Notes: a model not told the origin generated them from the letters alone. 64,000 nt of DNA from Meconema thalassinum (GCA_946902985.2 OX336389.2:1078599788-1078663787); one strand, 5' to 3'. Shown: positions 11,831-22,785, counted from the first letter of the stretch. Translations and numbers: made by a program.

Positions 11831-12209
11831 TATCTGTGCTCTTTGAACTAAAGTTTACTGTATTATGTTATGATGTACATTACATATTAATCATCTTTCA
11901 ATTAATTATATTAATTTTTTTTTAATTCAAGGAAGGATGCCCCAAGTTTTTAATGTTATTCACAAGCATGCCACAACTTCAAAATGTTGGGAAACACTGG
12001 TCTAGTAGTTATTTAGGATTTTGTTTAGATCTACTTTGTTTCATATGGCAAACATACAAAAAAAGAAAACCAACTTTCAACTCTGGTATTTTGGGGCATG
12101 AAAACCTCAATCAACAGACTTTTTGAAATCATGATTTACTGAATTTTGTGTAGGTTTCCTTTATTGTAAATTTGTATTTATTTTTCTTGTGTCTTTTTTT
12201 TAATTTTAG
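11831..12209 (+). other. Intron sequence 5' of UPF2 exon
   Basis: AT-rich non-coding DNA ending in a pyrimidine tract (TTTCTTGTGTCTTTTTTTT) and the AG acceptor at 12208-12209. No other feature seen. Confidence 0.6.
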
Positions 12210-12405
12210 ATTTCTAATCCAGCCAAGTTACGTGTTGATTTAAGATTCTATGCTGAACTCATAAGTGTAGGCATATTTACTCCTAAAGAAGGACTACCAC
12301 TGCTGGGCAATATTTTAACAATGTTGACACATTCTGACCGAGAAGATCATCATAATATCAACATTATTCTAAGCTTTTGTCGTCACTGTGGAGATGATTA
12401 TGCAG
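12210..12405 (+). CDS. UPF2: UPF2 exon (MIF4G-1 region), internal
   Basis: The exon begins after ..TTTTAATTTTAG and ends at a GT donor (GCAG|GTAAAA). It is 196 nt: 65 codons plus one base. It encodes NPAKLRVDLRFYAEL, VGIFTPKEGLPLLGNIL and ILSFCRHCGDDYAG, strongly resembling the first MIF4G domain of UPF2 (regulator of nonsense transcripts 2), where the LRFxAEL, GIFTxKEGL and SFCRHCGDD signatures are conserved in animals. UPF2 bridges UPF1 and UPF3 on exon-junction complexes during nonsense-mediated mRNA decay in the cytoplasm. The next exon is 15.8 kb downstream and completes the split codon (G|GA). Confidence 0.93.
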
Positions 12406-13429
12406 GTAAAAATGTTTTCTGGAACAAATTGTAAGATATTTGGTTGACTTAGTGTATTTTAATTATTGGCATACGGTATACTGTGTTGCATGTACAGCTT
12501 TAATTATATAAAATAAAAATTGCGCATTTAACATGCTCAAGGTCATGGAATGTGTACTCGGTAGTGTTCGACCCCATTTGGCAGAGTGCTGTAACTTAAT
12601 GTGGCATCAGTTCCAACGTTGGAGTTTCTGAGAAGAGATGTTGCACCATGCCATCTGAATAGCCACCCACAGCTCCCTCATATTTTATTGTTGGAACTGT
12701 CCGATTCTAATTCCCTTCGACCCCTCGACATGGTGAAGTATCCTCATAGAATACCATATTTCCTCACATAATCGTCACATATTTTAAGCCTAAACTTCGC
12801 GAAAGGAAAGCATGGTGCGACGTAAAGAATATACTGTATCATTATTTGCTTAATTTGTAATCCCGTGTATGTGCGTAACTTCCCGCACGGGTCTCTGTTA
12901 TGTTTCCATTCAAGTGGCTGATGCTAGACTGGCGAGGGATGTCCCTTGCGTAAGTTCCCGGCAATAGCAGTTGGGCATGTTTTCACTGGGTTAACCGGGA
13001 CTAGCAGCGCTACTTACGGCGGTTTATTGAAGCTCGCCATTTCAAGGCCAACTTGCGGAAGAGATGGGTCCATACGAGTTTCACTCCTCTGGACTGACGC
13101 TGAGCGCTGACTAGCATGCCAGCCATTTGCGTAGCGCGAGTCAGAGCTTGCAGGCAAGAGAAGACTTTTTTCTTCTGTCAAGGTCATGCCAGGTTATGAG
13201 GTCACAACAGCATGTACAGCAGTACACAAATGTACTATGCAACGATTATGCGTTGACATTTTTTAACCAATATTTCGTATTTGAAAAGTAAGGTTCGATG
13301 AATATGCGAGGAAATACGGTAGCTCATCATTGCAGGGGAGATTTACATAAAATCCATCAAGAGATGCTAAAGGTCGCCAAACAATACAACTTATGGTCAC
13401 CTGTCAATGACTTGTTTTGAAAGACCAGT
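12406..13429 (+). other. UPF2 intron, no feature recognised
   Basis: Starts with the GTAAAA donor. AT-rich, then a GC-richer stretch at about 12880-13190 without a recognisable coding segment. Probably old repeat material. Confidence 0.5.
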
Positions 13430-14620
13430 AGGTCCATTCCTTGTCATATGGACACATCTACACCAGTTCTTCAGCTTGCTTGGTGGACAAAGGCCATCCC
13501 CAAAAACTGAAAAGTGGTCGTTATGGTACCAATCTTCAAGATGGGTGATTACAGTGTGCCAAAACCACAGTGGAATATCCCTGCTCAGTATTCTGGGCAA
13601 GCTGTACTCCAGGGCACTTGAAATGAGTATGCAAGCTCAATGCAAAGAACACCTGAAGGAACCTCAGTGTGGTTTTAGAACAAATAGAAGCACACAGGAC
13701 CTTTTGTTCATGCTGAGGTAAATGGCCGAGAAGATGATTGTGTATCAGTATGGTAAGGAGTTACAATTTATTTTTATGAGATTCATATTCCTTTTAGCTG
13801 CTGCGGCTTTTAGGCTGCCCATGGAGGTTCATCTGGCAGGCTTCAACCTGGAGCAAGCATTCGACTAAGTCCAATGGAAGGCTATTCAAAGCTTCTACAG
13901 GACCTGCAGAAATTGTAAGAAAGGCTGGGGAGACATCCATAGAATTCACCACCAGCGCAGGCGCTGGACAAGGTAATAGCATCTCACCCTGCCTTTTCAT
14001 CTTACTCAAGGATGATGTCTTGAAAAACACAAAGCACCAAGAAAATGACTCTCAGCAGCTGAACAATGCAGCCTGTCCAAATATCGGACATGGCTTTGCC
14101 AACCATGCAGCTCTCCTTGCAAGTTGAAGTTTAGATGAATTACTCTCCTTGCAAGGACACAACCTGAACTCCAATACAACATAAACCTGTGGAATAGAGG
14201 TAAGAGAGATGTTCATCAATGCAGCGTGCAAGCAATGGAGATGAGGCATCTTTGGAAGATACAGAAGAAAACAAGGCTAGGCAGAGTACAGAATGTGACC
14301 ATCAACATCCGGCCACTCAAGACAACCATAGAGTGCAATGGGTTGGTCATGTGAGCTGAATGGCCGAAAGCAGGATGGCATGGTAGATGCAGGTAGGCAA
14401 CAAGAGATCTCGAGGTAAGCCCTGTTTAAAGTGGCTTGAGAACATCAAGGAGGCCCTCAAATTTTCGCTGTAGTGACCTGTGGCAAACCCTGGTGCTGTC
14501 AAAGGATGGGACCCGTTGGCAAATCTTCATGAAAACTTCTACACCACAGAGCAGCAAGAGGAGGTGATTAAGAGTATTGTGGCATACATTTACATGTAAA
14601 TCTTGTACATTTACTGCATT
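13430..14620 (+). pseudogene. Old, heavily decayed LINE reverse-transcriptase relic
   Basis: An RT-like series is readable across frames: PIFKMGDYSVPKNHSGISLLS (frame-corrected from about 13525), then LGKLYSRALEMSMQ, PQCGFRTNRSTQDLLFMLR at 13660-13721, a degraded catalytic motif A (NLEQAFD, about 13848-13868), and later fragments including a GxRKTRLGRVQNVTI / GNGLVM-like tail. The order NHSGISLLS - GFRxxRSTxDLLF is typical of non-LTR RTs in fingers and palm. Stops and indels are frequent, so this is one of the oldest insertions in the window. The clade is not determinable by eye. Confidence 0.6.
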
Positions 14621-16194
14621 AAACACATTTCATGTCATCACAAAATTAACAAGCTACTCGTGGGCAAGAAAAATTTATAAGGTTTCTGTTTCCGTAAGAA
14701 GGAATGCTTATAATTTTCTATTGTAATTTCTGAAAATTAATCAGAAATGTTCTAGAGGTACATTTACCATATTTCATTCAAATAGAAGAAGGGTTTAATG
14801 CTAAATATGGCATGTTAACTGGTGGTTGTTTTATATTGAAAGCAGAAATAGGATTAAGACAAAGTTAAATGTTACTAACTGCTCTGTTTCAAAGCATGCA
14901 CTGATTGGCTTCTGCCATATACCTTCTCTGTTTCAGTGTCATTGCATGCTATACATGTGCACTATCTGGTTAATCTTAACACAAATATATTAAAAAAAAC
15001 AATACTAATAAATGGAGTATCTATAATGAGGTTACATGAAATTTAAAATCTCTACTAGAAGACCCATGTTGCTCTGCAGCATTCATTCATTTCAACAATC
15101 CCACAGCACCTCTTACCATATGATATTTGCTGCTCGGATGTCTTCATACTTGTGACCTAAACACACAGTTACGTTACCGTCGCCTTTCATTTTTAGCCTA
15201 CCTTTCATATTTTGGAAAAATTATGAGATTGTAGACTAATGAGATCAAATGTGTGTGTCTGCCTGTCCTTCTCTCTGTGTGTGTGTGTGTCCCACCCTAT
15301 CAAATCCTAAACGACTGCAGCTATCAAAACCAAATTTTGTGTGTGTGAAGATCTCTACCAGAATATCTCGATGCCATATTTGAAAATAGTGTCAGTGCTA
15401 CCAACTACTGAAATTTGAATTCTGAGTTGGATATCTCAAGGTATTTATGGGACCTGTTCAAAAATTGGCACACATATGGACCATATTTCAGATTAGTTTT
15501 CAGGAGCCCATATATCATACTGCTGGCAACATGATTCTACGCATCCTGATTGGTTCAATGTTTAACTGCATGTAGCATCCATACTATAAGAAATTGATTT
15601 CTTCCAAAATCGGCACATTTGTACCTCATAATGTTTCAGATTTATTTTTAACAACCCGTGCATGGCAGTGTTGCCAAAATAGTTCTATGAATGCTGCATG
15701 TAACGTCCATAACTACAAATGGATTTCATCCAAGTTTGTGTGTGCGATGTATGCTTTTGTAGATACGACTGCTTATTATGAGTTACCACAGCTACCAACT
15801 GGGTGTTAACACTTTCAAGCTCTCATCTGATGGATGTGTGAAAACTGTCAGCCATATTTATCACACTATGCATACATTTCTTTTAAAATTACATGGAAGG
15901 CACACCAATGAAGATATCATCATGAAAGTTGGTAAACTTACAGAGAATATATGTCACTTATTATCACTGCACATAAGTCATGTCTCTAAATCAAAAGAGT
16001 TTATTGGGGGGGGGGAAAGAAATGTGGAAACAAAGTTACAAGTTTCAGATTTTGAAAGTTTGGAAGTAATTCTAGGAAATGTCATTCACAGCCAAGTTTG
16101 TTATTAATGTCTGTAGGAAGGCTATATTATTGTTTACTAGCATGGTAAATATCAAGATTCTATGTGTATTAGATCCAAGGATAGATTAAAATTT
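14621..16194 (+). other. UPF2 intron without recognised genes; short GT run
   Basis: AT-rich, with a (TG)n run at about 15279-15290 and a G9-G10 run at about 16006-16015. Blocks around 15300-15560 repeat a loose pattern (GACCTGTTCAAAAATTGGC-like, ATACTATAAGAAATTG) and may be degraded tandem material. Plus-strand ORFs at 15594-16107 have no recognised domain. Confidence 0.45.
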
Positions 16195-16407
16195 TTAAAG
16201 TGATGTAACACTGAAAAATGTCAGCCATTTTTGTATAAAACACTCATCGCTATCCACAGCAACATTACTGTCTGGAGGTGCTGTATTATTATCATCATCT
16301 ACACTTTCCGATTCGGACAGAGAAACATCATCATCTCTTGAATAATTGTCAAGATATTCAAGGACATCATCGTCAGCTAATTGAACTCGCTTCGCCATGT
16401 CGCACAC
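16195..16407 (-). pseudogene. Small acidic ORF, possibly the N-terminus of a piggyBac-type transposase
   Basis: A 70-codon ORF encodes MAKRVQLADDDVLEYLDNYSR followed by a D/E/S-rich stretch (SLSESESVDDDNN). piggyBac-derived transposases commonly start with such acidic, low-complexity leaders, but no catalytic DDD region follows, and no TTAA-flanked TIRs were identified. The assignment is weak. It could equally be a fragment of another DNA transposon. No promoter or neighbour argues for a host gene. Confidence 0.25.
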
Positions 16408-16572
16408 GATAAATTACTAAGCCTAACCTAAGTGAACTATATCTATCACTTCACTATCACAAAGCACCTAATTACCTAAGATAACTATTTAAATAATGAA
16501 CTAACAAGTAAACTAAATATATTACGATATAGCTTAATTTCACTATATAATCACGAACGAAAACAGGGAGAA

Positions 16573-17641
16573 ATTCATTCATTCATTCGTTTATTTGCAA
16601 TTGGGGGTGTGTCCCCCGGTGGCAAATTAGATATACATAACAAATAAATAACTGTACATAACAATTCACTAACAATTAAACTGGAGTATTTACACAAATA
16701 GTCAGTCTTTTCTTAAACACACCTATATGTTTGGGAAAAGGCTCTAAGACTGCGGCAGGTAGAGAGTTCCAATTATCAATGGCTCGGTTTACGAAAGAAT
16801 ATTTACCATAATTTGTTCGCTGTGGTCCGCCCTTAACTTTGAAAGGATGATCGCTCCTACCCATGTAAGTAGGCTTTTCCATACGTTTCCTAAGCTCACC
16901 CCATGCTGGTTGATTTGTATACGTGTTGTACATAGCGCAGAGTCTAGATTTCATCCTCCTAGCCTCAAGCGATTCCCACCCAAGTTTCTTTAACATACGG
17001 CTCACACTGCTCCTGGGATTAAAGTCACTGAGCACAAATCTAGCGGCCTTTCTTTGTACCATTTCCAACTCATTTATGAGCCCTACTTGATATGGATCCC
17101 AAACCGCCGAGGCGTATTCCAGAATAGGTCTTACAAGTGACAAATATCCTAATTCTTTAGCAGAGGTGCTACTTCCTTTTAATACCCTCATTACAAAGTG
17201 CAGGGATTTGTAAGCTTTAAAAACTACACATCCTATATGACTACTCCATTTCATATCATTTGCAAGAAGTATTTCCGAGCCAATGATATATTGAAAATCT
17301 TGCCTTCGCACTTTCCCTATTTTTAATAGACTACATTTTCTTGTGTTTATTTTCATTTTATTTTCAATCGCCCACTTATAGACCAGGTTCAGGTCATCTT
17401 GAAGTACTGCATTGTCTTGTGAGTCATGTATCTTTCGATATATTACACAATCATCCGCAAACAATCGACAGTCACTGCGAATCCCATTTGGTAAGTCATT
17501 TATAAATGCCAAAAATAACAAAGTTCCAATTACGCTGCCCTGAGGGATACCCGACTTTACGGTAATTTCATCCGAGAATCGGCCTTCAACTTTCACTTTC
17601 TGGGAACGCCCAGTCAAATATGAACGCAAGTTTGCCGCCAA
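16573..17641 (-). mobile_element. CR1/Jockey-like LINE (LINE-F), 5'-truncated, 321-codon RT ORF
   Basis: The ORF 17641-16676 (minus) starts inside RT. It contains the template-grip motif SGIPQGSVIGTLLFLAFIND, the catalytic box LFADDCVIYR (FADD), then LVRPILEYASAVWDPY, KAARFVLSDF and a C-terminal VNRAIDNWNSLPAAVLEP, a hallmark tail of CR1/Jockey-type LINEs. The 3' end contains GACACACCCCCAATTGC and ends in repeated AATGAATG units (16573-16590), as in CR1/L2 elements with short 3' tandem repeats. The ORF remains open over its preserved length. The 5' truncation is at about 17641. Confidence 0.85.
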
Positions 17642-17850
17642 TCACGGTGTAAACAAGACACGGAACTCCAGTGAACACATGTTTCAGACTCTAAGAATAT
17701 GGATAAATACGGATAGCCGGCAGTTCCTGCAGAGTATAACGTGAGATAAAATTGTACTCTTCTTATTCCATACAAAATTGCTGCTATTTGGTATGTAAAT
17801 AATGAACTAATAATAACTAATAATAATAATAAAGATTAATAAAGATTAAG

Positions 17851-19938
17851 GGTCGAGTACCTCAAAATGGTAAAGGAAGGAATTCCAACAGATGAAGAAA
17901 GAGGGGTGGAAGAGGAATGGGCTAGATTTAAGAAGGCACTAGTGGGTGCAGCAGAAGCAGTATGTGGGAGGACAAGTAGTAAGAAGAGGTGGAAGGAAAC
18001 ACCATGGTGGAATGAGAAGACAAAAGATATAGTAAGGGAAAAGAATAGAGCCTTTAGGAGGTGGTATCAAAACAGGACGGTAGAGACTAGGGAAGAGTAC
18101 CAGGAAAGAAAGAAGGAGGCGAAGAGAGTGGTGGCTGAGGAGAGAAGGAAGTGGATGGAAGAGTGGACAAAGATGATGGAGGAGGATAGTGAAGGTACAA
18201 AAAAGGTCCTGTATGGGATGGTAAAAAATAAGAGGCGGAAGGATCCTACGGATTATGTTAGAATGGTGAACAAAAGGGGACAAGAGATAGAAAATAGGGA
18301 AGAACTGAAGAAAATGTGGAAAGAATATTTTGAAGAACTTCTGAACCCAAATGGAAAAGATGGTGAGGAAGAAGAAATCGGGGAAGAGGAAGATGAACTG
18401 CAAACAGAAAAGGACTTAACATGGAAAGAAGTGGAAGATGCAGTGAACAAGATGAAAGGAGGGAAGGCACCGGGTGTGGATGAGTTGAGTGTGGAGATGG
18501 TGAGAGCAGCAGGAGAGGTGGGGATACAGTGGCTGTACCGAGTGATGAGGACAGCATGGAAGGAAAGGAAGACCCCAGAGGACTGGAAAAAAGGAATCAT
18601 TGTCCCGATCTTCAAGAAAGGTAGTAGAACAGATTGCAGAAACTATCGGGGAATAACACTGATGAGTCATTGTGCAAAGATCTTCGAGAAAGTTTTGGAA
18701 AAGAGAATTAGGACAAGGATAGAAGGAGGGATGAGGGAAGAACAACATGGCTTCAGAGCAGGAAGGTCCACAGTGGATTTGATTTTTGCTGTAAGGCAGT
18801 TACAAGAACAGCACTATGAGTATGGAACAGATCTACTGATGGCCTTCCTGGACATTGAGAAAGCATATGACAGTGTATGCAGAAACAAAGTATGGAAGTC
18901 CCTGGAGGATAGAGGAGTAGAGAAATGGACTATAAAGAGGATAAAGGAGATGTACAAGGGAAGCGTGAGCTGTGTGAAAGTGGGAGGAGAGAGATCTGAC
19001 TGGTTGGAACAAAGAAACGGCCTGAAACAAGGAAGTGCACTGTCACCGTTACTTTTCATTGTGGTGATGGATGACATAATGACCCAAGTGGCACAAGTAA
19101 TTGGGGACGGAAAGATGAAAGCAATGGTGTTTGCAGATGATTTGATGATTTGGGGAAACAAGGAGGAGGAGGTACAGGAACAGTTGGACGTGTGGGAAGG
19201 AATAATACAAGGATATGGGATGAAATTTAGCATAAATAAGAGTGAGATGGTGATCACAACAAGGAAGAAGGAAAGAACCACAACGGGAATAACAATTGGT
19301 GGGGAACAGCTGAAGAAAGTGGAGAGTTTCAAGTATCTGGGAAGCCTGATACAAGATAATGGAAGAAACGATAGAGAAATAAATGAGCGGGGGAGGCAGG
19401 CAGAAGCATTTCGGAGGAGTGTGAGAAGCATGTTATGGAGCAAGGATGTCCCTCAGAACAGCAAAAAGATCATATATCGGGCGTACTATGTCCCTATCCT
19501 GACGTATGCCTCGGAGACCTGGGTTATGAAAGGAAGGGAGAAGAGCAAAATACAGGCCAGTGAGATGAGGTTCTTGAGAAGCAGTATTGGAGCTACAAAG
19601 ATGGACAGAATAAGAAATGAGAGGACCAGAGAATTAATGAAGGAGGAACCATTACAGGATGGTATAGAGAAATCTAGACTTAGATGGTATGGACATGTAA
19701 AACGAATGGAGGAGAAGAGGATACCCAGGAGAGTACATGAGACGAAGTGGGAAGGAAAGAGACCGAGGGGAAGACCGAGAGACAGGTGGCTGAAGGGGGT
19801 GGAAGAAAGCGTGAAGAAGAGAGGAGAAGACTGGACAAGGGTGGAGGCTGAGAGATGGTGGGAAGACAGAAGACGTTGGAGAGGCTTGTGTTCCAAACAG
19901 ACCCGGCCAGTGGCTGGAAACTGTGCAAGATGATGATG
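17851..19938 (+). mobile_element. LINE-A copy (5'-truncated) with intact RT-containing ORF
   Basis: Flanked by an AAAGATTAAG(G) target duplication (17841-17851 and 19939-19949). The 3' end reads CTGTGCAAGATGATGATG, the (GAT)n tail shared by all LINE-A copies here. The 5' end is truncated inside the linker between endonuclease and RT. It lies directly at the 5' edge of the LINE-B fragment that follows. Confidence 0.88.
17867..19933 (+). CDS. LINE-A reverse transcriptase and C-terminal region, unbroken 688-codon frame
   Basis: The frame starts at a linker methionine (not the native start, since the endonuclease is missing) and is open to its stop. Order: linker with AVCGRTSSKKRWKETPWWNE; RT fingers PEDWKKGIIVPIFKKGS and NYRGITLMSHCAKIFE; GFRAGRSTVDLIFAVRQLQ; catalytic motif A AFLDIEKAYDSV (about residue 325); motif B GLKQGSALSPLLF; motif C VFADDLMIWG (about residue 422); thumb FKYLGSLIQ; then TYASETWVMKGREKS and the RLRWYGHVKRM tail seen in RTE-like and related APE-type LINEs. 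All catalytic Asp residues are present. The protein would reverse-transcribe element RNA at a nicked target, but this copy lacks endonuclease and 5' UTR. Confidence 0.88.
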   Translation: MVKEGIPTDEERGVEEEWARFKKALVGAAEAVCGRTSSKKRWKETPWWNEKTKDIVREKNRAFRRWYQNRTVETREEYQERKKEAKRVVAEERRKWMEEWTKMMEEDSEGTKKVLYGMVKNKRRKDPTDYVRMVNKRGQEIENREELKKMWKEYFEELLNPNGKDGEEEEIGEEEDELQTEKDLTWKEVEDAVNKMKGGKAPGVDELSVEMVRAAGEVGIQWLYRVMRTAWKERKTPEDWKKGIIVPIFKKGSRTDCRNYRGITLMSHCAKIFEKVLEKRIRTRIEGGMREEQHGFRAGRSTVDLIFAVRQLQEQHYEYGTDLLMAFLDIEKAYDSVCRNKVWKSLEDRGVEKWTIKRIKEMYKGSVSCVKVGGERSDWLEQRNGLKQGSALSPLLFIVVMDDIMTQVAQVIGDGKMKAMVFADDLMIWGNKEEEVQEQLDVWEGIIQGYGMKFSINKSEMVITTRKKERTTTGITIGGEQLKKVESFKYLGSLIQDNGRNDREINERGRQAEAFRRSVRSMLWSKDVPQNSKKIIYRAYYVPILTYASETWVMKGREKSKIQASEMRFLRSSIGATKMDRIRNERTRELMKEEPLQDGIEKSRLRWYGHVKRMEEKRIPRRVHETKWEGKRPRGRPRDRWLKGVEESVKKRGEDWTRVEAERWWEDRRRWRGLCSKQTRPVAGNCAR

Positions 19939-19948
19939 AAAGATTAAG

Positions 19949-20848
19949 GCAAGGCTGCAACTTATCACCCATACTTTTCAATCTTTACATTGAACAAGCA
20001 ATGAAGGAAATTGGAGAAAAATTTAAAGTGGGAGTGAAGATTCAAGGAGAAATAATTTCAACTCTGAGATTTGCTGATGACATCGTCATCTTGGCCGACA
20101 CGCCTTAGGATTTGAATGAGTTTTTGAATGGTATGGACTCCGTCTTACGGAAAGAATACATGATGAAAATTAATAAATGTAAAACAAAAATACTGGAATG
20201 CAGCCGAAATAAATCAGAAACCTCTATGGACATCAAATTGGCAGGTGAAAAGCTGAAGGAAGTAGGAGACTTCTGTTACTTGGGAAGCAAAATAACCAGT
20301 GATGGACGAAGCAAAGAGGATATAAAAGTAGGTTAGCTCAGGCAAGGAAAGCATTTCTACAAAACAGGAATCTGTTGACATCGAATATAGATTTAGGTAT
20401 TAGGAAGTCATTTTTGAAAGCCTTTGTCTGGAGCGTGGCACTCTATGGAAGTGAAACTTGGACTATTGGTGCAGCAGAAAAGAGGAGAATTGAAGCATTT
20501 GAAATGTGGTGTTACAGGAGAATGATGAAGATCAGATGGGTAGATAGGGTTACAAACGAAGAGGTATTAAGGCGAGTGGGAGAGGAGAGATGTTTCTGGC
20601 GACTGCTAATGAAGAGAAGAGATAGGTTGGTAGGACACATACTAAGACACCCAGGAATAGCAAGCTTAGTTATGGAAGGAAGGGTCGAGGACAAGAACTG
20701 GAGGGGTAGACCAAGGTTAGAATATGTTAAACAGATTGCCTCGGATGTAGGGTGTGGTAGCTATGTAGAGATGAAACAATTAGCTCAGGACAGGAAGGCA
20801 TGGAGAGCTGCATCAAACCAGTCAAAAGACTGAAGACTCAAACAACAA
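19949..20848 (+). pseudogene. LINE-B fragment (RT thumb and C-terminus), frameshifted
   Basis: Starts truncated at CAAGGCTGCAACTTATCACCC (RT motif B, GCNLSPILFNLYIEQAM), then LRFADDIVILADT (catalytic FADD, 20069-20100), a TAG at 20107, LNEFLNGMDSVLRKE, KLKEVGDFCYLGSKI, a frame break near 20335, then SFLKAFVWSVALYGSETW, RVTNEEVLRRVGEERCFW and RLVGHILRHPGIASLV. The 3' end is ACTGAAGACTCAAACAACAAC. A possible AATAAAGAT duplication flanks it (about 17828 and 20848). It is a different subfamily from LINE-A; other copies are at 55426-56634 and 56965-59800 (minus). Confidence 0.82.
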
Positions 20849-21542
20849 CAATAAAGATGGGTAACGACGGATCGTTACCGTGTCAGTTTTTGCTGGACCC
20901 GTGGGTACCGAAAGGGGTTAATATTCTCAAGTCTTTTGAACCCCAGATTCAATGTCTCTGATTAGGTGTACGGAATAAACCTAAAACTTAGCACTCCGTA
21001 AAGTCAAGATATTTTAGACTTAGTTATATGCATGTTTATGCCTCCGTGGCTAGGGCGGCAGCACGCCGGCCTCTCGCCGCTGGGCCCCCAGGGGCTCACA
21101 TCTAGTGGGACGTGGGTTGGCGACCACGGGACCCCAGCTGAGTCCGGCATTGCTTCCACTTACTTGTGCCGGGCTCCTCTCCGTCTTCTTTCCTGTCGAC
21201 CTCCCTTGGTCAACTCTTGTTCTCTTCCGACCCCGACGGTATTAGGTTATCCGAGGCCTAGGGATTCTTTCACTTTCCCGCCTTAATTGGCCCTTGTCTC
21301 ATCTTTCCTGATACCCTCCTTCTGTGAGGGGTCAGCCTTCTTTTTCTTTTCCTTTTACCTCCTGCCTTGTGCTCCAGGCCCTTAAGGAGGCAGGGTGTAT
21401 GTAGCCCCACCACTTCTGGTGCACCCTAGATAATGCCACACCCTCAGGGGCTCATGGCTGGTGAGTTCGGGAGTTGGCGACCCCGAGGGATTCCTGAGCT
21501 GGGTCCGTTTTCCACTTTTGTCCCTTCCCTTTGAGGGCGGAC

Positions 21543-21602
21543 CCTCTCCTCTCTCCCCTCTCCTCTCCTCTCCTCTCCTCTCCTCTCCTCTCCTCTCCTC
21601 TT
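21543..21602 (+). repeat. (CTCCT)n microsatellite
   Basis: About eight to ten copies of TCTCC/CTCCT. On the minus strand it yields a spurious EERRG-repeat ORF. Confidence 0.9.
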
Positions 21603-21689
21603 TTCCTTATATTTCCTTTTCTCTTTAAGATTCCCGCACTTTTTTTTGTTACTTGGTTCACCGTGTATCTAAATTCCCTTTTAGCGATT

Positions 21690-22370
21690 TTTTAATTCAT
21701 TTTTGATCTACGTTGCATTTTGTAAGTTTTCTCGATCTAAATTACATCTCGCGATTGTTTTCAACCTCAATTGCATTTTGTAAAGATTGACAATCTAAAT
21801 TGCTTTTTAGTAAGTCTTTTCAATGCAGGTCGACGGGCCTTTTAGTGAGTATTTTGAATTTCAATTGCATTTTGTAAGTATTTTCAACCAAAACCGCATT
21901 TCGCACGAATTTTGAATCTAAATTGCATTTTGTTTGGTGGGCATTTTGCACATATTTTGATTCTCAATTGCATTTTGTGGGTATTTTGAATCTAAATTAC
22001 ATTTTGTCAAGTATTTTCAATCTAAATTGCATTTTGTAAGTATTGTCAATCCACACGAGTCGTTTGAATCTACCGTACATTTTGTAAGCATTTTCAATTG
22101 CATTTTGTAAGTATTTTGAACCTCAGTTGCATTTTGTACGTATTTTCGATCTCATTTGCATTTTGTAAGTATTTTGAATTTCAGTTGCATTTTGTAAGTA
22201 TTTCGATGCTACATTGCATTTTGTACGTATTTTGAATCTAGCCTACGTTTTGTGGGTCTTTTTCAATCTATTCTTTTTGTGAATCTTTTCGTTCTAAATT
22301 CCCTTTTGTAAGACCATATTGTGAGTTGTTTCCATCTGAGTTTCTCTTTGTACGTATTTTCCGTCTCACA
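21690..22370 (+). repeat. Tandem minisatellite, unit about 28-33 bp (ATTGCATTTTGTAAGTATTTT)
   Basis: Roughly twenty imperfect units, each with an ATTGCATTTTGTAAGTATTT core followed by a variable GAATCTAA/CAATCTAA spacer. Units vary in length and carry substitutions. The array sits wholly inside the nested retroelement. Confidence 0.85.
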
Positions 22371-22785
22371 TAATTTTCGTTCTGGTTTCCATTTCATTCT
22401 CATTTTCGCTATCACCCAGATCATTAGGGGCCGATAACCTAGATGTTAGGCCCCTTAAAACAACAATTATCATCATCATCTCACCGCTGGGTCCGTGGTT
22501 CAAATCCCGGTCACTCCATGTGAGATTTGTGCTGGACAAAGCAGAGGCAGACAGGTCTTTCTCCAGGTACTCCGGTTTTCCCTGTTACAATGTCATTCCA
22601 GCAACACTGTCCACTATCATTTCATTTCATCCGTCATTCATTTAATCATTGCCCCAGAGGAGTGCGACAGACTTCGGCAGCCAGCACCGTTCATATCCTC
22701 GCCGCTAGATGGGAGCTTCATTCATTCCATTCGCTGACCTGGTCGGTCGACTGGAAGCAGGCTGTGGATTTTCATATGCACGTTT

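Larger units (their letters stand above)
21085..22478 (+). mobile_element. Non-coding retroelement nested in the SINE, with duplicated 5' block and minisatellite
   Basis: Bounded by the 13-bp target duplication. The 5' part begins CCCCCAGGGGCTCACATCTAG; a diverged copy of this GGGGCTCA..GAGTTGGCGACC block recurs at about 21440-21510. The 3' end is GGGGCCGATAACCTAGATG followed by TTAGGCCCCTTAAAACAAC and (ATC)n, a tail typical of arthropod non-LTR elements. The middle is a tandem array (21690-22370). No RT remains, so it is a non-autonomous or internally deleted LINE derivative. A related minus-strand piece is at 33050-33300. Confidence 0.72.
21040..22785 (+). mobile_element. tRNA-derived SINE, split by a younger retroelement (parts 21040-21084 and 22492-22785)
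   Basis: The left part GCCTCCGTGGCTAGGGCGGCAG carries an A-box-like TGGCTAGGGCGG. The right part begins TCCGTGGTTCAAATCCCGG with a B-box GGTTCAAATCC, then a tRNA-unrelated body (CCAGCAACACTGTCC, CCCCAGAGGAGTGCGACAG, CTCGCCGCTAGATGGGAGC) and a tail around GGCTGTGGATTTTC. Joined, the two parts make a normal tRNA head. The split has a 13-bp duplication, TCTC[G/A]CCGCTGGG, at 21072-21084 and 22479-22491, showing that 21085-22478 is an insertion. Confidence 0.82.

Noticed and set aside
15594..16107. Overlapping plus-strand ORFs of 71 and 109 codons
   Set aside because: No recognisable motifs; the sequence looks like degraded tandem/AT-rich DNA.
18814..19443. Long minus-strand ORFs (Ser/Leu-rich) opposite LINE-A, also at 37391-38008
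   Set aside because: They mirror the sense RT frame, have no domain, and appear only because the sense strand is purine-rich and lacks the codons that would give stops.
21452..21661. Minus-strand ORF with GEERRGEERRG repeats
   Set aside because: Translation of the (CTCCT)n microsatellite.
21690..22370. CRISPR-like array
   Set aside because: Units are contiguous and variable in length with no unique spacers, in a eukaryotic genome.
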